The notes: generated by a model not told the origin, from the sequence alone. A DNA stretch of 12,479 nt from CAYJAD01 sp964370015 (GCA_964370015.1 CAYJHD010000061.1:1-12479), one strand, 5' to 3'; positions 1 to 6,851 are shown, counted from the first letter of the stretch. A program made the numbers and translations.

Positions 1-2
1 GG

Positions 3-55
3 TGTGGGGAGGGGGAAGAACCTTTTCTTCAGAAAAGGTTTTCCCTCTCCCCACA
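3..55 (-). terminator. Long hairpin downstream of the M16 peptidase gene
   Basis: A nearly complete inverted repeat with arms of about 25 bases and a 2-base apex (positions 29-30). The outer stem is G-rich against C-rich (TGTGGGGAG at 3-11 with CTCCCCACA at 47-55) and the inner stem is CCTTTTCT with AGAAAAGG (21-28 and 31-38). It begins 13 bases beyond the stop codon of the peptidase gene on the minus strand, where a terminator would be expected. There is no clean T-run after the outer stem, but the inner stem is followed by TTCTT on the minus strand and TTTT on the plus strand. From memory, hairpins of this G-rich/C-rich style are common as transcription ends in Desulfovibrio genomes. It could also be a shared terminator for a convergent gene to the left, outside the window. 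Confidence 0.5.
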
Positions 56-68
56 TATAAACTATAAT

Positions 69-2978
69 TTACAACAATTTTTGCACAGCCCAGCCTTCTT
101 CTTCGGCTGTTTTTTGGGCTAAGCTGCCACCAAGCACGCATATGCGTCCTTTTTGGCTTACTTGTTCCATGATGTGCGCAAATTCTTGGAAGTGTTGCTT
201 GGTGGTGGAAAGGATTTCATCACGCATTTGCTGCCTTGCTTCGTCGGTATCGCCGCAGAGGTGACGGGCAAAGGCGGCGGCGCCTTTGGCATCGGGGAGC
301 AAATAGGTATCTAAATCGCCAATGGCACCTACAATGGCACCGGATAAAGTGCGAGCATCGGGGTCGAAGGCGCGCAGATAGGCATCGGTGGCATCATAGG
401 TGTTAAGGGTGTTCTTCACGGCCGGATCGCGGTAGGAAGCTTGTACTAAGGTTCCGTTGAGGCGGTCGAGAGCGCAGAAAGCACCGTAGGCGCCACCTTG
501 TACGCGTACTTTTTCCCAGAGATAGCCCATGCGTAGGTGACGTAAGATGACCTGCGCTGAACCGTGGTAGGTGTAGCCCATGTCGTAGAGGTTGGCACCT
601 TTACCCACATAGTTGATTTGTGCGGGCGCAGTGAAAACTTCTGCGGCGGGCATGGCGGGGCAAAGCCAATCGTTGGCACTGACAAGGGTGCGTTGTGGGA
701 GAGCTTGCATGAGCTTTTGGGCTTGGCTTTCCACGTTGGCTAGGGTTGTGGCATCGGCGGTGCTGTCTAAGATGCAGTTTTTCCCGTTGAGGATGCACGC
801 ATAGAGTTCTTGCAAATCATTGAGGATGGCAGGCCAGTTCTCTTGGGCTTTTTCTGAGAGCTCGCGCACGTGTTCTAGGTAGCTTATGCCACCGGTGAGT
901 TCTTCCAGCCAGCCGGTGGGGCTAAGACTTGCGCGGATGCGTGCGGAAACAGCACTGTGACCAGCGGCCACAAGACCGTGTTCTAGGCGAGCTTTGGCTT
1001 CCAGAAGCATTTGGCAAAAACGCTCTTGTTGGTCGAAGTTGGGTTCCAAGAGTACTTCTTGCAAAATGGCAAAAAGATCGTCCACTTTGTCGCGCACGGC
1101 TTTACCGCCCACGGAAAGATAGGCCAAGGGGCTACCATTTTTGTGGGTGGAAAGGTAAGAACTGGCACCCATGCCACCGGTTTTGGCGGCCATGCGTGTA
1201 CCCATGGTTACAAAGTCGTGCTTTTGTGTGCCCATTTCCATGAGGGCGCGCCCCAAAAGGGGCACGAGGGGCATGAGGCGTTGAGGCACAGCGTTCAAGG
1301 GAAGGAGGAGGTTTACATAGGCCACGCCTGAAGTGTCGATGTTGTGACCGATGAAGCGTTGTTCCTCGGTGCCTTTTACTTCGATGGGGAGGATGGTGTT
1401 TTGCAGGGGCAAATCTTCCACACCCACACAAGGAATGGTGGCAAGGGCCTCGGGAGAGTCTGCTTCTTCTTGCAAATCACGCAGACGTTGTGTTTCTTGC
1501 ACCAACTCTTGGCGCTCGGAAGGAGAGCATGCGGCTTGGATGCGTGCTAGCTGCGCCACTTCTTCGGCGGCGCGGCGTTCTTCTAAGCTGGCGTCGGGGA
1601 GAAGAATAACGGTGCTGCGATGTTCGTTGTTGAGGAACCATTCCTTGAGGCAGTTTTCAAAAACTTTTTCGCCCTTGGCAAGACGGTCTTTAATGGTGGC
1701 AAGGGGAGCTTCCCAGGCGAGGGAGGCAATGGGATCGCCATCATAGAGCCAGGTGGAAAGACTTTGCACCATGGCAGAAAGACCGCGGGGGAAGCGTCCG
1801 GAGTTATTTTCGCGTAGGCTAAATTCTACGCTGTTCACGGCGGCTTCAATGGCTTCTGGGGCAATGCCGTCATGGGCAAGGGCGGCTAGGGTTTCGTGAA
1901 TGAGCATTTCTGCTTCGTGTAAATCACGAGGACGTACACCCTTAAGACCCACGGAATAATACATTTGGCGCAAATCACTTTCAAGGCCGATGCCGGTGGT
2001 ATCTTCACCAAGGCCGGATTCAATGAGGGCTTTGCGTAAAGGAGAGCCTGGTAAGCCATCTAAAATATGCTCCAGCATCTCAAAGGTGAGGGCCGTGGTG
2101 ACGTCGGCTGTTTCGCACAAAAGCCAGTTGACGGTAAAGAGCGCATTGTCATTATCTTCGCCACTGGCATAGGCCACTTCTATGTGACGAGGCATGTCTA
2201 ATTTGTCTTGCAAAGGAATGGTGGATTGCGCCTTTTTTTCCGGAGCTAAGGCCGTATGGCGAGCAAGCTCTGCACCCACGATTTCTAAGCGGCGTGCTTC
2301 ATCATCATCGCCCCAGAAGAAAAAGCGTGCATTGGAAGGATGATAGTAGGAGGTGTGAAACTCTTTAAACGCATCGTAGCTTAGGGTAAGGATGCTCTTG
2401 GGGTGACCGCCGGAATCAAGGCTATAAATCATGTCCGGGAACATGGATTGCTGGGATTGTTCAGCCAAGATGGAGTCGGGGGAAGAGTAAACGCCCTTCA
2501 TTTCATTGTAGACCACGCCCTTAAATGTCCATGGCTCATCGGCACTTTCTGCCTCCACATGCCAGCCTTCTTGGCGAAAGATATCTTCGCTGATGCGTGG
2601 GTGGAATACAGCGTCAATGTATACGTCGATGAGATTATAAAAATCTTGCGTATTGGTGCTGGCCACGGGATAGCATGTTTTATCGGGGAAGGTGAAGGCG
2701 TTGAGGAAGGTTTGTAAAGAACCTTTTAAAAGCTCCACAAAGGGTTCACGCACGGGAAACTTTTCAGAGCCGCAAAGCACAGAGTGCTCAAGAATATGCG
2801 CAACACCGGAAGAGTCGGCAGGAGGCGTGCGTAAGGTTACACCAAAGCATTTATTTTCATCATTATTGCTAATGGATAAGAGTTCCGCGCCGGTGGCATT
2901 GTGTTTCCAAAGACGCGCAGTGCCGAAAATTTCTTGTACGTGTTCTTCACGTACCAATGTGAAATCATTTTTATACAT
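69..2978 (-). CDS. M16C zinc metallopeptidase, presequence-protease (PreP/Cym1) type
   Basis: A 969-residue insulinase-superfamily peptidase, the usual length for the single-chain M16C group of about 970 residues. The inverted zinc motif HxxEH is visible as HILEH (His61, Glu64, His65), with the downstream zinc ligand Glu159 in NEMKGVYSSP. The surrounding TPPADSSGVAHILEHSVLCG, the FLNAFTFPDKTCYPVAS stretch and the C-terminal GGAYGAF and SYRDP motifs are typical of PreP-like enzymes. These form a closed two-half chamber that degrades short unfolded peptides. No signal peptide is evident, so it is probably cytoplasmic. The reading frame extends upstream to a TTG at 3008, but the ATG at 2978 is preferred: AAGAAGG (2983-2989) lies 4 bases before it, and the upstream extension would run into a terminator-like hairpin. 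The gene is last in this minus-strand series and 114 bases from the nitroreductase stop. The physiological substrate is unknown. The family call is firm; a role in peptide turnover is inferred. Confidence 0.94.
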   Translation of the reverse strand: MYKNDFTLVREEHVQEIFGTARLWKHNATGAELLSISNNDENKCFGVTLRTPPADSSGVAHILEHSVLCGSEKFPVREPFVELLKGSLQTFLNAFTFPDKTCYPVASTNTQDFYNLIDVYIDAVFHPRISEDIFRQEGWHVEAESADEPWTFKGVVYNEMKGVYSSPDSILAEQSQQSMFPDMIYSLDSGGHPKSILTLSYDAFKEFHTSYYHPSNARFFFWGDDDEARRLEIVGAELARHTALAPEKKAQSTIPLQDKLDMPRHIEVAYASGEDNDNALFTVNWLLCETADVTTALTFEMLEHILDGLPGSPLRKALIESGLGEDTTGIGLESDLRQMYYSVGLKGVRPRDLHEAEMLIHETLAALAHDGIAPEAIEAAVNSVEFSLRENNSGRFPRGLSAMVQSLSTWLYDGDPIASLAWEAPLATIKDRLAKGEKVFENCLKEWFLNNEHRSTVILLPDASLEERRAAEEVAQLARIQAACSPSERQELVQETQRLRDLQEEADSPEALATIPCVGVEDLPLQNTILPIEVKGTEEQRFIGHNIDTSGVAYVNLLLPLNAVPQRLMPLVPLLGRALMEMGTQKHDFVTMGTRMAAKTGGMGASSYLSTHKNGSPLAYLSVGGKAVRDKVDDLFAILQEVLLEPNFDQQERFCQMLLEAKARLEHGLVAAGHSAVSARIRASLSPTGWLEELTGGISYLEHVRELSEKAQENWPAILNDLQELYACILNGKNCILDSTADATTLANVESQAQKLMQALPQRTLVSANDWLCPAMPAAEVFTAPAQINYVGKGANLYDMGYTYHGSAQVILRHLRMGYLWEKVRVQGGAYGAFCALDRLNGTLVQASYRDPAVKNTLNTYDATDAYLRAFDPDARTLSGAIVGAIGDLDTYLLPDAKGAAAFARHLCGDTDEARQQMRDEILSTTKQHFQEFAHIMEQVSQKGRICVLGGSLAQKTAEEEGWAVQKLL

Positions 2979-2994
2979 ATAACCTTCTTTGTGT

Positions 2995-3027
2995 AAAAAT
3001 GAGGGCAAATCCCATGAGATTGCCCTC
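2995..3027 (-). terminator. Terminator-shaped hairpin in front of the M16 gene
   Basis: GAGGGCAA (3001-3008) pairs perfectly with TTGCCCTC (3020-3027) around an 11-base loop. On the minus strand the stem is followed by ATTTTT (3000-2995), giving an intrinsic-terminator shape. It could end the nitroreductase transcript. However, the M16 ribosome-binding site begins only 6 bases after the T-run, so no promoter fits between them. The M16 mRNA must therefore pass through the hairpin, which makes it either a leaky terminator or an attenuator-like leader element. Confidence 0.6.
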
Positions 3028-3047
3028 GGTATTTATGTGTATGGGGA

Positions 3048-3079
3048 ATTTGCGTGAAACAATGTATTGTTACGCAAAT
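3048..3079. promoter_or_regulatory. 32-base interrupted palindrome between nitroreductase and M16 genes
   Basis: ATTTGCGT (3048-3055) matches ACGCAAAT (3072-3079). Inside these arms, AACAA (3058-3062) matches TTGTT (3067-3071) around TGTA, and the only unpaired bases are GA at 3056-3057. No T-run follows on the minus strand, so it is a poor intrinsic terminator. It may be an operator for a dimeric regulator controlling the M16 gene, or an RNA hairpin at the 3' end of the nitroreductase mRNA. I do not recognise a specific regulator site in it. Confidence 0.4.
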
Positions 3080-3092
3080 GTTTGAGGTGGTT

Positions 3093-3668
3093 TTATAGGG
3101 TGTGCAAAAGCACTTCAGATAAACTGCGCTTGGGTACGTAATGTATGCCCTCGCCGTCGCGCCAATAGGTAAAAGATCCATCATCCGGCATTTCAGCCAA
3201 TACGCGACGTTCTTTTTCGATGCCAAGGCCTAGGATGAGCGCTATCTCCATGCCGTCAGGCACTTGGAAAATCTCTGCGCATTCTTTGGGGCTGAAGGAG
3301 GCATGCATGCAGCATCCCATGCCCTTACTTTGTGCGGCAAGCTGTATGGTTTGAGCGGCAATGCCCACGTCCATATGTACAAGTTTTCCGGATTTTTCTG
3401 GCGTTAAAATGGCTATATATGCCGTGGGACGTTCGCCGGCAATGGGGCCGTCCCATTTAAGAGCACCTGCCCAGCGTGTATGGGGGAAAATAGCCTCACA
3501 AGCTTGTCTACTTTCGGCGGCCACAAAACGTAATACTTGCGCATTACGTGCACAAGGGGCCATACGCGCGCAGTCCACAAGCCAATGAATGGCGTCTGCA
3601 CCCAATCTATCTGTTTCTAAAAAGCGACGGCAAGAGCGAGCTTCTTTCACTAAGCTAGTAAAATCCAT
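3093..3668 (-). CDS. Nitroreductase-family FMN flavoprotein
   Basis: A 191-residue protein of the nitroreductase superfamily, which are NAD(P)H-dependent FMN enzymes that reduce nitro groups, quinones, enones or flavins. The N-terminal RSCRRF (residues 11-16) is the FMN-phosphate-binding arginine motif. RNAQVLRF (41-48), the helix DVGIAAQTIQLAAQSKGMGCC (100-120) and the glycine-rich ALILGLGIEKE (143-153) are also typical. The tail DGEGIHYVPKRSLSEVLL resembles that of many short anaerobe nitroreductases. The substrate cannot be read from the sequence. The ATG at 3668 is preceded by GAGAGG at good spacing. The gene follows rex but is separated from it by a terminator. A weak promoter candidate lies upstream at 3747-3776. 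The family assignment is secure and the specific reaction is open. Confidence 0.88.
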   Translation of the reverse strand: MDFTSLVKEARSCRRFLETDRLGADAIHWLVDCARMAPCARNAQVLRFVAAESRQACEAIFPHTRWAGALKWDGPIAGERPTAYIAILTPEKSGKLVHMDVGIAAQTIQLAAQSKGMGCCMHASFSPKECAEIFQVPDGMEIALILGLGIEKERRVLAEMPDDGSFTYWRDGEGIHYVPKRSLSEVLLHTL

Positions 3669-3702
3669 AACAACCTCTCAGGCAAATAAAATAACATGCA
3701 AA

Positions 3703-3723
3703 AGCATATGCTCATGGTATGCT
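3703..3723. repeat. AGCATATGCT palindrome plus half-site in the nitroreductase leader
   Basis: A perfect 10-base palindrome AGCATATGCT (3703-3712) is followed 5 bases later by another TATGCT (3718-3723), so the same hexamer is repeated 11 bases apart on one face of the helix. It lies 35-55 bases before the nitroreductase start. An operator is possible, but no regulator is recognisable. Confidence 0.25.
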
Positions 3724-3746
3724 GGGCGTAGCTTTTGTTGGTGTTC

Positions 3747-3776
3747 ATTGTAAAGTATACAAAAAAGCTCTTACAA
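3747..3776 (-). promoter_or_regulatory. Candidate sigma-70 promoter for the nitroreductase gene
   Basis: On the minus strand a -35-like TTGTAA (3776-3771) and a -10-like TACAAT (3752-3747) are separated by 18 bases. The start codon is about 80 bases downstream. Both boxes are imperfect and the region is AT-rich, so this is a candidate only. The TTGTAA/TTACAA symmetry around it could also be an operator. Confidence 0.33.
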
Positions 3777-3839
3777 GATACGGGGAATGTGCTTGTTTGT
3801 AAAGCCAAAGGAAGTATGGAAAATGCACAGAAAGAACAC

Positions 3840-3877
3840 AAAAAACCCACATGGGTACGACCAATGTGGGGTTTTTG
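3840..3877 (-). terminator. Intrinsic terminator after rex, bidirectional in shape
   Basis: CCCACAT (3846-3852) pairs with ATGTGGG (3864-3870). The stem continues, after one mismatch, with GGT/ACC around an ACG loop. Six A residues precede it (3840-3845) and GTTTTTG follows it, so it has a T-run on either strand. It lies about 50 bases beyond the rex stop codon and separates rex from the nitroreductase gene. Confidence 0.8.
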
Positions 3878-3927
3878 TGATAGGTAAAAACTCAGCGCAT
3901 ATAAAGACGCAAAGAATTGTTTGCGGC

Positions 3928-4566
3928 TTAAGAGGCGCGAGTATGCTTGAAAGTGAGATTGTAAAGATGATGGAAAAAGTCCACATATTCCACAAAAACA
4001 CCATCGGGAACACGGATACGAGCCGGAGCAAAGTTTAAGAGGCTACGAATGCCGGCATCAATTAAGTGATTGGCGGCGCGTTGTGCTCTTTCGGGTGGAG
4101 TAGCTATGATGCCCATTTCGATATGTTGTTCCACCACTTTTTCTTTGAGACGTTTGGTACACATCACTTCAAGGTTATTGACTTTTTCGCCAATTTTAAA
4201 GGGGTCACAGTCAAAGGCTCCCACAATATGAAAGCCCTTGGTGCGAAATTCGCTATGATTTAAAATGGCGCGTCCCATATTACCCACACCCACAAGGGCA
4301 AGGCGCCATTCGCGGTTAATGCCAAGGGCTTCGGAAATGGATGCCATGAGGGCTTTCACGTAATAACCCACACCGCGCACACCAAACTCACCAAAAAAGG
4401 CGAGGTCTTTACGCACTTGAGAGGCGTTCACATCACAAGCTTTGGCCAAAGGATCAGAGGAAATAACTTCCACACCCTCTTGGTCTAAATGCTCAAGAAC
4501 CTGCATATACACAGCGATTCTTTGGATGGTAGCCTTGGGTATGTGGATGTTTTTAACTTGATTCAT
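3928..4566 (-). CDS. rex: Rex, redox-sensing transcriptional repressor
   Basis: A 212-residue protein with the full Rex architecture and the usual family length. The N-terminal winged helix (about residues 1-75) carries SSDPLAKACDVNASQVRKDL and the very characteristic FFGEFGVRGVGY. It is followed by a Rossmann NAD(H)-binding domain with LVGVGNMGRA (91-100), the acidic pair in FDCDP (118-122), IATPPERA (154-161) and LLNFAP (176-181). The C-terminal helix for domain swapping is present (VDFFHHLYNL). Rex dimers bind operators when NADH/NAD+ is low and release them when NADH accumulates, derepressing fermentative or respiratory genes. In Desulfovibrio, Rex is known to control sulfate-reduction genes. 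GGAGGAA (4573-4579) sits 6 bases before the ATG. The gene is monocistronic by structure, with its own promoter and a following terminator, and a Rex-like operator at its promoter suggests autoregulation. Confidence 0.97.
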   Translation of the reverse strand: MNQVKNIHIPKATIQRIAVYMQVLEHLDQEGVEVISSDPLAKACDVNASQVRKDLAFFGEFGVRGVGYYVKALMASISEALGINREWRLALVGVGNMGRAILNHSEFRTKGFHIVGAFDCDPFKIGEKVNNLEVMCTKRLKEKVVEQHIEMGIIATPPERAQRAANHLIDAGIRSLLNFAPARIRVPDGVFVEYVDFFHHLYNLTFKHTRAS

Positions 4567-4597
4567 GGTAATTTCCTCCGCAAAATAGATACTAAGC

Positions 4598-4615
4598 TTG
4601 TGAAATAATATGCAA
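4598..4615. promoter_or_regulatory. Candidate Rex operator at the rex promoter
   Basis: TTGTGAAATAATATGCAA resembles the Rex consensus TTGTGAA-N4-TTCACAA. One half-site is perfect (4598-4604), the 4-base AT spacer is correct, and the other half matches at 4 of 7 positions including the terminal CAA. It begins one base downstream of the -10 box and so would cover the transcription start, an arrangement suited to autorepression. Confidence 0.55.
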
Positions 4616-4616
4616 G

Positions 4617-4645
4617 ATAGTACTGGTAAGTTCTAAAAGTGTCAA
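4617..4645 (-). promoter_or_regulatory. Sigma-70 promoter of rex
   Basis: A consensus -35 box TTGACA (4645-4640), a 17-base spacer and a -10 box TACTAT (4622-4617) on the minus strand. The expected start point is about 40 bases upstream of the rex ATG. This is the strongest promoter match in the window. Confidence 0.75.
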
Positions 4646-4669
4646 TCTCATGATTTCAACCACCATGAG

Positions 4670-4681
4670 TTTTACTTATAA
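4670..4681 (-). repeat. Shared 12-base element, copy upstream of rex
   Basis: On the minus strand TTATAAGTAAAA, identical to the copy upstream of lldP (6844-6855) and 11 of 12 identical to one upstream of glcD (12447-12458). It lies 24 bases upstream of the rex -35 box. Its function is unknown. Confidence 0.35.
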
Positions 4682-4983
4682 GGGGATGGCCTTGCTGTGA
4701 GGATGGGCTTATTTGCTACGGGGGAGGGGGTAACTCTTCGAAAAATAAAGCTGATCTCTGTGGCTTGGGCTTGGGCCTTATACTACTGTATTGTTAATGA
4801 CGTTTGCACATCATTTGTTCTTAATAGTAAAGTCATGCAAATACATAAGCTTTTTACTATGGTAACTAGTAGTGATATAGCTCCGTTTTTTTAGCTAAGC
4901 AAGGGGAAAATGATAGTTTTCGTGAAATTTTTTGTTGTTAAAGTAACAAGGAATTCTAAACGATGAAAACTTTAAAATATATG
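4682..4983. other. Intergenic stretch between rex and the permease
   Basis: About 300 AT-rich bases without a convincing gene. Visible structures are an inverted repeat ATAGTAAA (4824-4831) / TTTACTAT (4853-4860) with a 21-base spacer, and a small dyad TTGTTA-AAG-TAACAA (4935-4949). A 65-codon plus-strand frame (4697-4894) starts with GTG, lacks a good ribosome-binding site and resembles no family I know. A small RNA cannot be excluded, but no promoter-plus-terminator pair is visible. Confidence 0.4.
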
Positions 4984-5018
4984 AAAAAAGGCGCCGTCGT
5001 ACGTATACGAACGGCGCC
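4984..5018 (-). terminator. Intrinsic terminator of the lactate permease gene
   Basis: GGCGCCGT (4990-4997) pairs with ACGGCGCC (5011-5018). The stem continues with CGTA/TACG (4998-5001 and 5006-5009) around a 4-base loop, with a single bulged A at 5010. On the minus strand it is followed by six T residues (4989-4984). It lies 23 bases after the permease stop codon and is a strong, one-directional terminator. Confidence 0.93.
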
Positions 5019-5041
5019 CACATGAGACTTATAATCTAAGC

Positions 5042-6733
5042 TTAGTATAAGCCGGGATAGAAGCTGATGATGGCTGTGGCGATGATGCCAACCACAACAC
5101 CGTAGAATACGAAGGGCCAGAATGTCTTTTTAAGAACAAGACCTTCGCGACCTGCAAGACCCACCACGGCGCAAACGGCCACGATGTTGTGTACGCAAAT
5201 CATATTACCCATGCCACCACCCACTGCTTGAGCAGCTACGATGATTTGACGGGGAATATTAAGTACAGCGGCTGTGCTCCACTGGAATTCAGCAAAGAGC
5301 AAGTCAGATACGGTGTTAGAACCGGTAATGAAGGCGCCAAGGCCACCCACGAAGGAAGCAAGCATGGGCCAGGTTCCGCCAGCGATGGCAGCAACGGTTT
5401 GCGCCATGGCAAGAGGCATGGAAGGTAAGCCGTCGGGGTTCACACCGGAACCGCGGAAGATGGATACCAAGGCTACAGCAAAGATAAGAGCAATGGTGGG
5501 GGATTTCATTTTGCTTAAAGATTCGCCCCAAGCGCGTTTTACAGCGTCGCCGCTCATGCCATGAATGCCAATGGTTAACAAGGATACCAAGATGAAAGGA
5601 ATGGTGCCAGGCAAGTACAAGTACTGGATGGCAGCGTCCACGTTTTCATAGCCAAGAATGTTGCTAAAGGGGATGGACTTGGAAGCAAGCCAGCTCTTGA
5701 AAGGAAGCTGAGAAATACGGGTAACAACCAAGATAAGGCCAATGAGGGCATAGGGTAACCATGCTTTAAATTGGCTCATATGAGGGGTAAATTCAGTTTT
5801 GGTGCTGGTTTTTACAGTGCCTGTCCATTCAGGATCCCAGCCGTCCTGTGGGCCGAAGGTCCAAACGTCCTTAGGTACGCAAAAGCCTTTTTTGGTGCCA
5901 GCCACCAAGAGACCAAGACCCACAAGACCACCAATGAGGGAGGGGAATTCTGGTCCGAGGAACCAAGCAAAAGAAAGGTAAGGCACAAGGAAGCACACAG
6001 CGGCAAATACGCAGTATTTCCATGCGGAAAGGCCTTCTTTCCAGGACTTGTTGGGGCCGTAGTAACGGGTCATGAAGCCGAGGAGGAAGATGGGTAAAAT
6101 AATTGCCATGGGGCCGTGCATGGTGGTGGCCCATTCGCCAATAACTTTAGCAAAGCTTTCAAAGCTGGTGAAGTTAAGAGCAGCACCAGAGGCCACAGCG
6201 TCGGCCACAGGTGTTTTTAAAGGAGTAAGACCCACAAGGATAGGCGTACCCACAGCACCGAAGGTTACGGGGAAGCTGTTAAACACTAAGCAGATAACTG
6301 CAGCTGCCAAGGGGGGGAAGCCCAAGGAGAGAAGGAGAGGAGCTGCAAGGGCTGCAGGGGTACCAAAACCGGCCGCACCTTCAATGAAGGCGGCGAACAT
6401 ATAACCAATGATGATGGTTTGTACGCGACGGTCGGGGCTGATATTTTGCATCCCGTATTGGATAGTTTCCATGCCACCGCTTTGTTGCAGAGTGAACATG
6501 ATTAAAATGGCACCAAAAACGATGATAAGCACACCGATGGCAACCACAACGCCTTGTAAAGACAAGGCTGCCAAATACATGGCGTCCAAATTCCAAGCAA
6601 ACATACCTGCCACCACGGCAATGAGCCACGCCACGGGCATGGCACGTGTGGCTGGCCAGCGCAGACCCACCATGAGTACAAGCGCAGCTAAAATGGGCAA
6701 AATGGCCATAAGAGCTAACATAGATACAGACAT
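5042..6733 (-). CDS. lldP: L-lactate permease, LldP family
   Basis: A 563-residue, strongly hydrophobic protein of the lactate permease family (TC 2.A.14; E. coli LldP and GlcA are 551 and 560 residues). These carriers import lactate, and often glycolate, with protons across the inner membrane. Hydrophobic helices fill the chain from residue 4 onward, 12 or more in all. Family landmarks include the region FIEGAAGFGTPAALAAPLL (about 114-132), VGTPILVGL, the HGMSGDAVKRAWGESL loop and the C-terminal GAFITGSNTVSDLLFAEFQ and GGGMGNMICVHNIVAVCAVVGL segments. GAGGAG (6739-6744) is 5 bases before the ATG. The gene lies 160 bases downstream of the lactate dehydrogenase genes on the same strand, which supports lactate as its substrate. 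It closes the lactate region with its own strong terminator. The substrate range (L-, D-lactate, glycolate) is not resolvable from sequence. Confidence 0.96.
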   Translation of the reverse strand: MSVSMLALMAILPILAALVLMVGLRWPATRAMPVAWLIAVVAGMFAWNLDAMYLAALSLQGVVVAIGVLIIVFGAILIMFTLQQSGGMETIQYGMQNISPDRRVQTIIIGYMFAAFIEGAAGFGTPAALAAPLLLSLGFPPLAAAVICLVFNSFPVTFGAVGTPILVGLTPLKTPVADAVASGAALNFTSFESFAKVIGEWATTMHGPMAIILPIFLLGFMTRYYGPNKSWKEGLSAWKYCVFAAVCFLVPYLSFAWFLGPEFPSLIGGLVGLGLLVAGTKKGFCVPKDVWTFGPQDGWDPEWTGTVKTSTKTEFTPHMSQFKAWLPYALIGLILVVTRISQLPFKSWLASKSIPFSNILGYENVDAAIQYLYLPGTIPFILVSLLTIGIHGMSGDAVKRAWGESLSKMKSPTIALIFAVALVSIFRGSGVNPDGLPSMPLAMAQTVAAIAGGTWPMLASFVGGLGAFITGSNTVSDLLFAEFQWSTAAVLNIPRQIIVAAQAVGGGMGNMICVHNIVAVCAVVGLAGREGLVLKKTFWPFVFYGVVVGIIATAIISFYPGLY

Positions 6734-6749
6734 ACAAACTCCTCAATAA

Positions 6750-6769
6750 GTAGTGGCGGTTTCCACTAC
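6750..6769 (-). promoter_or_regulatory. Hairpin just upstream of the permease ribosome-binding site
   Basis: GTAGTGG (6750-6756) pairs perfectly with CCACTAC (6763-6769) around a 6-base loop. On the minus strand the stem ends 5 bases before GAGGAG of lldP. There is no T-run. It may protect or expose the 5' end of the permease mRNA, or remain after processing of a longer transcript. Confidence 0.4.
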
Positions 6770-6827
6770 CACAAAAAGTAACTTACAGACACCTTAACAA
6801 AAGGTGCCACCTACCTCTTCCTCATCC

Positions 6828-6851
6828 AAGTAAAATACAAACATTTTACTT
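6828..6851. promoter_or_regulatory. 24-base dyad upstream of lldP
   Basis: AAGTAAAAT (6828-6836) and ATTTTACTT (6843-6851) form a perfect 9-base inverted repeat with a 6-base centre. The size and AT-richness fit an operator for a dimeric regulator. The right arm overlaps the 12-base element that also occurs upstream of rex and, nearly identically, glcD. Confidence 0.45.

Noticed and set aside
929..1431. Several plus- and minus-strand open frames of about 100 residues inside the M16 gene
   Set aside because: They are out-of-frame shadows of the strongly supported peptidase gene, with no initiation signals and no family resemblance.
2979..3008. Ten-residue N-terminal extension of the M16 peptidase from a TTG at 3008
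   Set aside because: The extension lies inside the terminator-like hairpin, and the ATG at 2978 has AAGAAGG at suitable spacing.
4697..4894. Possible 65-residue gene on the plus strand in the rex-permease gap
   Set aside because: It has a GTG start without a convincing ribosome-binding site, no recognisable family and mixed composition; the frame is probably chance.
6795..6809. Sigma-54-like TGGCAC upstream of lldP, expected because Desulfovibrio lactate genes may use sigma-54 activators
   Set aside because: The -12 element does not follow at the required spacing (GTTA instead of TTGC), and the bases are part of a small hairpin.
6794..6844. Sixteen-residue leader peptide (MFVFYLDEEEVGGTFC) upstream of lldP
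   Set aside because: No ribosome-binding site precedes the ATG, and there is no run of a regulatory amino acid codon that would suggest attenuation by translation.
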